This document shows positions 21,039 through 21,514 of a DNA stretch of 21,514 nt, piece after piece. Both the position numbers and the translations under genes were made by a program. The notes under the pieces are model-generated. The model was not told the DNA's origin and ran no database searches. It saw only the letters and a program-made list of their open reading frames with translations. This stretch comes from a virus, in IMG/VR virus record IMGVR_UViG_3300042519_000984, positions 1 to 21,514 of that record; one strand, given 5' to 3'. How positions within the stretch are numbered: the stretch's first letter is position 1; each line of letters starts with the position of its first letter.

Positions 21039-21514
21039 TTAAGGCAAGACAACCCGTGTGCTGCCAATGTTAGTAAATGTTGTTCCGTCTTTGTCTTTAC
21101 GAGCCTGCAATGTCCCGCTCGAAATAAGCCGCGCCGCATTGGCAAGAGTCTGAACATCCACCTTTGGATTTAAGCCAGAAAGCTGAGAAGTCTTTTCAAA
21201 GAGGTCTGTGTTTCTTACGGCCTCATTCATCTTGCTTTGCTTTTGTTCTTCAGTAAGACCCATCATCTTGTCAAAACTAATGTCAGGAATAGGGAACAGC
21301 TTTTGAATTGTCTCGACCTTCGCCTTTTGCTCAGATCCTTTTGCGGCCTTATCTTCTGCCGCCGTCAAAGCTTTGTACCTTTCGATCTGTGCATTTGCCA
21401 CAGACTGAGATACGCCAAGCTGCCTTTCTTTAAGTCCAAATTCGCGCTCTTCTTTGACCTTTGCCTCTGCCTTGTCTTCTGCGCGGATCTTTTGTCCAAG
21501 TTCAAACTCAAAAA
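21039..21514 (-). CDS. Coiled-coil protein, partial at window edge (likely virion-associated)
   Basis: The frame is open from the window edge and its N-terminus is missing; about 157 residues are visible. A GTG at 21401 is internal, as the coding sequence continues upstream of it with charged heptads (RAEDKAEAKVKEEREFGLKERQLG). The visible N-terminal half is a coiled coil, the middle has 'KLFPIPDISFDKMMGLTEEQKQ', and the C-terminus is short and strand-rich (TTFTNIGSTRVVLP). It lies 11 bases upstream of the giant polyvalent gene, which suggests a virion or ejection-related protein; the family is not recognised. Confidence 0.75.
   Translation of the reverse strand, partial: FEFELGQKIRAEDKAEAKVKEEREFGLKERQLGVSQSVANAQIERYKALTAAEDKAAKGSEQKAKVETIQKLFPIPDISFDKMMGLTEEQKQSKMNEAVRNTDLFEKTSQLSGLNPKVDVQTLANAARLISSGTLQARKDKDGTTFTNIGSTRVVLP

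Noticed and set aside
1-21514. CRISPR arrays, tRNA genes, insertion sequences
   Set aside because: No regularly spaced repeats, cloverleaf-like segments with a CCA end, or transposase motifs with terminal repeats were found by eye. A tRNA search would be the decisive check.

Overview
The window looks like the genome of a tailed double-stranded DNA phage (Caudoviricetes), either free or from a metagenome, with a probable Gram-negative host. The reasons are: tightly packed, mostly small genes that chain stop-to-start through ATGA overlaps; A-rich Shine-Dalgarno (SD) sequences of the AAAGGAAA type in front of many starts; a phage replication/recombination set (DUF1376 protein, DnaB-type helicase, RusA, Rad52/ERF-like annealing protein, YqaJ exonuclease, SSB); and a 2586-residue polyvalent virion-type protein. 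No rRNA, tRNA, integrase, terminase, capsid gene or DNA polymerase was recognised. A freshwater betaproteobacterial host would fit the protein types but is only an inference.

Layout. (1) 1-4151, plus strand: a string of about 14 small accessory ORFs, most of unknown function, including a DUF1289 cysteine protein, two membrane peptides, a helix-turn-helix protein, a zinc-knuckle-like protein and an Ea22-like TTPPQ-repeat protein. (2) 4104-10070, minus strand: a replication operon read from a DUF1376 initiator-like protein through small regulators, a DnaB-type helicase, several helical proteins, a DUF3310 protein, an HNH (Ref/DUF968-like) nuclease and RusA, ending in a sigma/Q-antiterminator-like protein that seems to use an ATT start. 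(3) 10071-10350: a 280-bp divergent control region with overlapping promoter-like elements and inverted repeats. (4) 10351-12916, plus strand: a recombination operon (annealing protein, exonuclease, SSB) followed by three small genes. (5) 12873-21514, minus strand: what looks like the end of the late region, with a coiled-coil protein cut by the window edge, the giant polyvalent protein and a DUF5872-type protein.

The two divergent operons leaving 10071-10350 together supply initiation, unwinding, strand annealing, end resection, single-strand protection and junction cleavage. Both convergent junctions (4104-4151 and 12873-12916) overlap inside coding sequence, leaving no room for ordinary intergenic terminators.

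The most interesting item is the giant protein. Four copies of a short (F/Y)S-basic motif each sit just before a separate module: metallopeptidase, ADP-ribosyltransferase-like fold, an uncharacterised EIQS/WTTG module, and a C-terminal LPD38-like region. The two best copies are identical as protein but use different codons, which suggests selection on the peptide, perhaps as a processing or linker signal. A nine-residue motif near the N-terminus is also duplicated with only synonymous differences.
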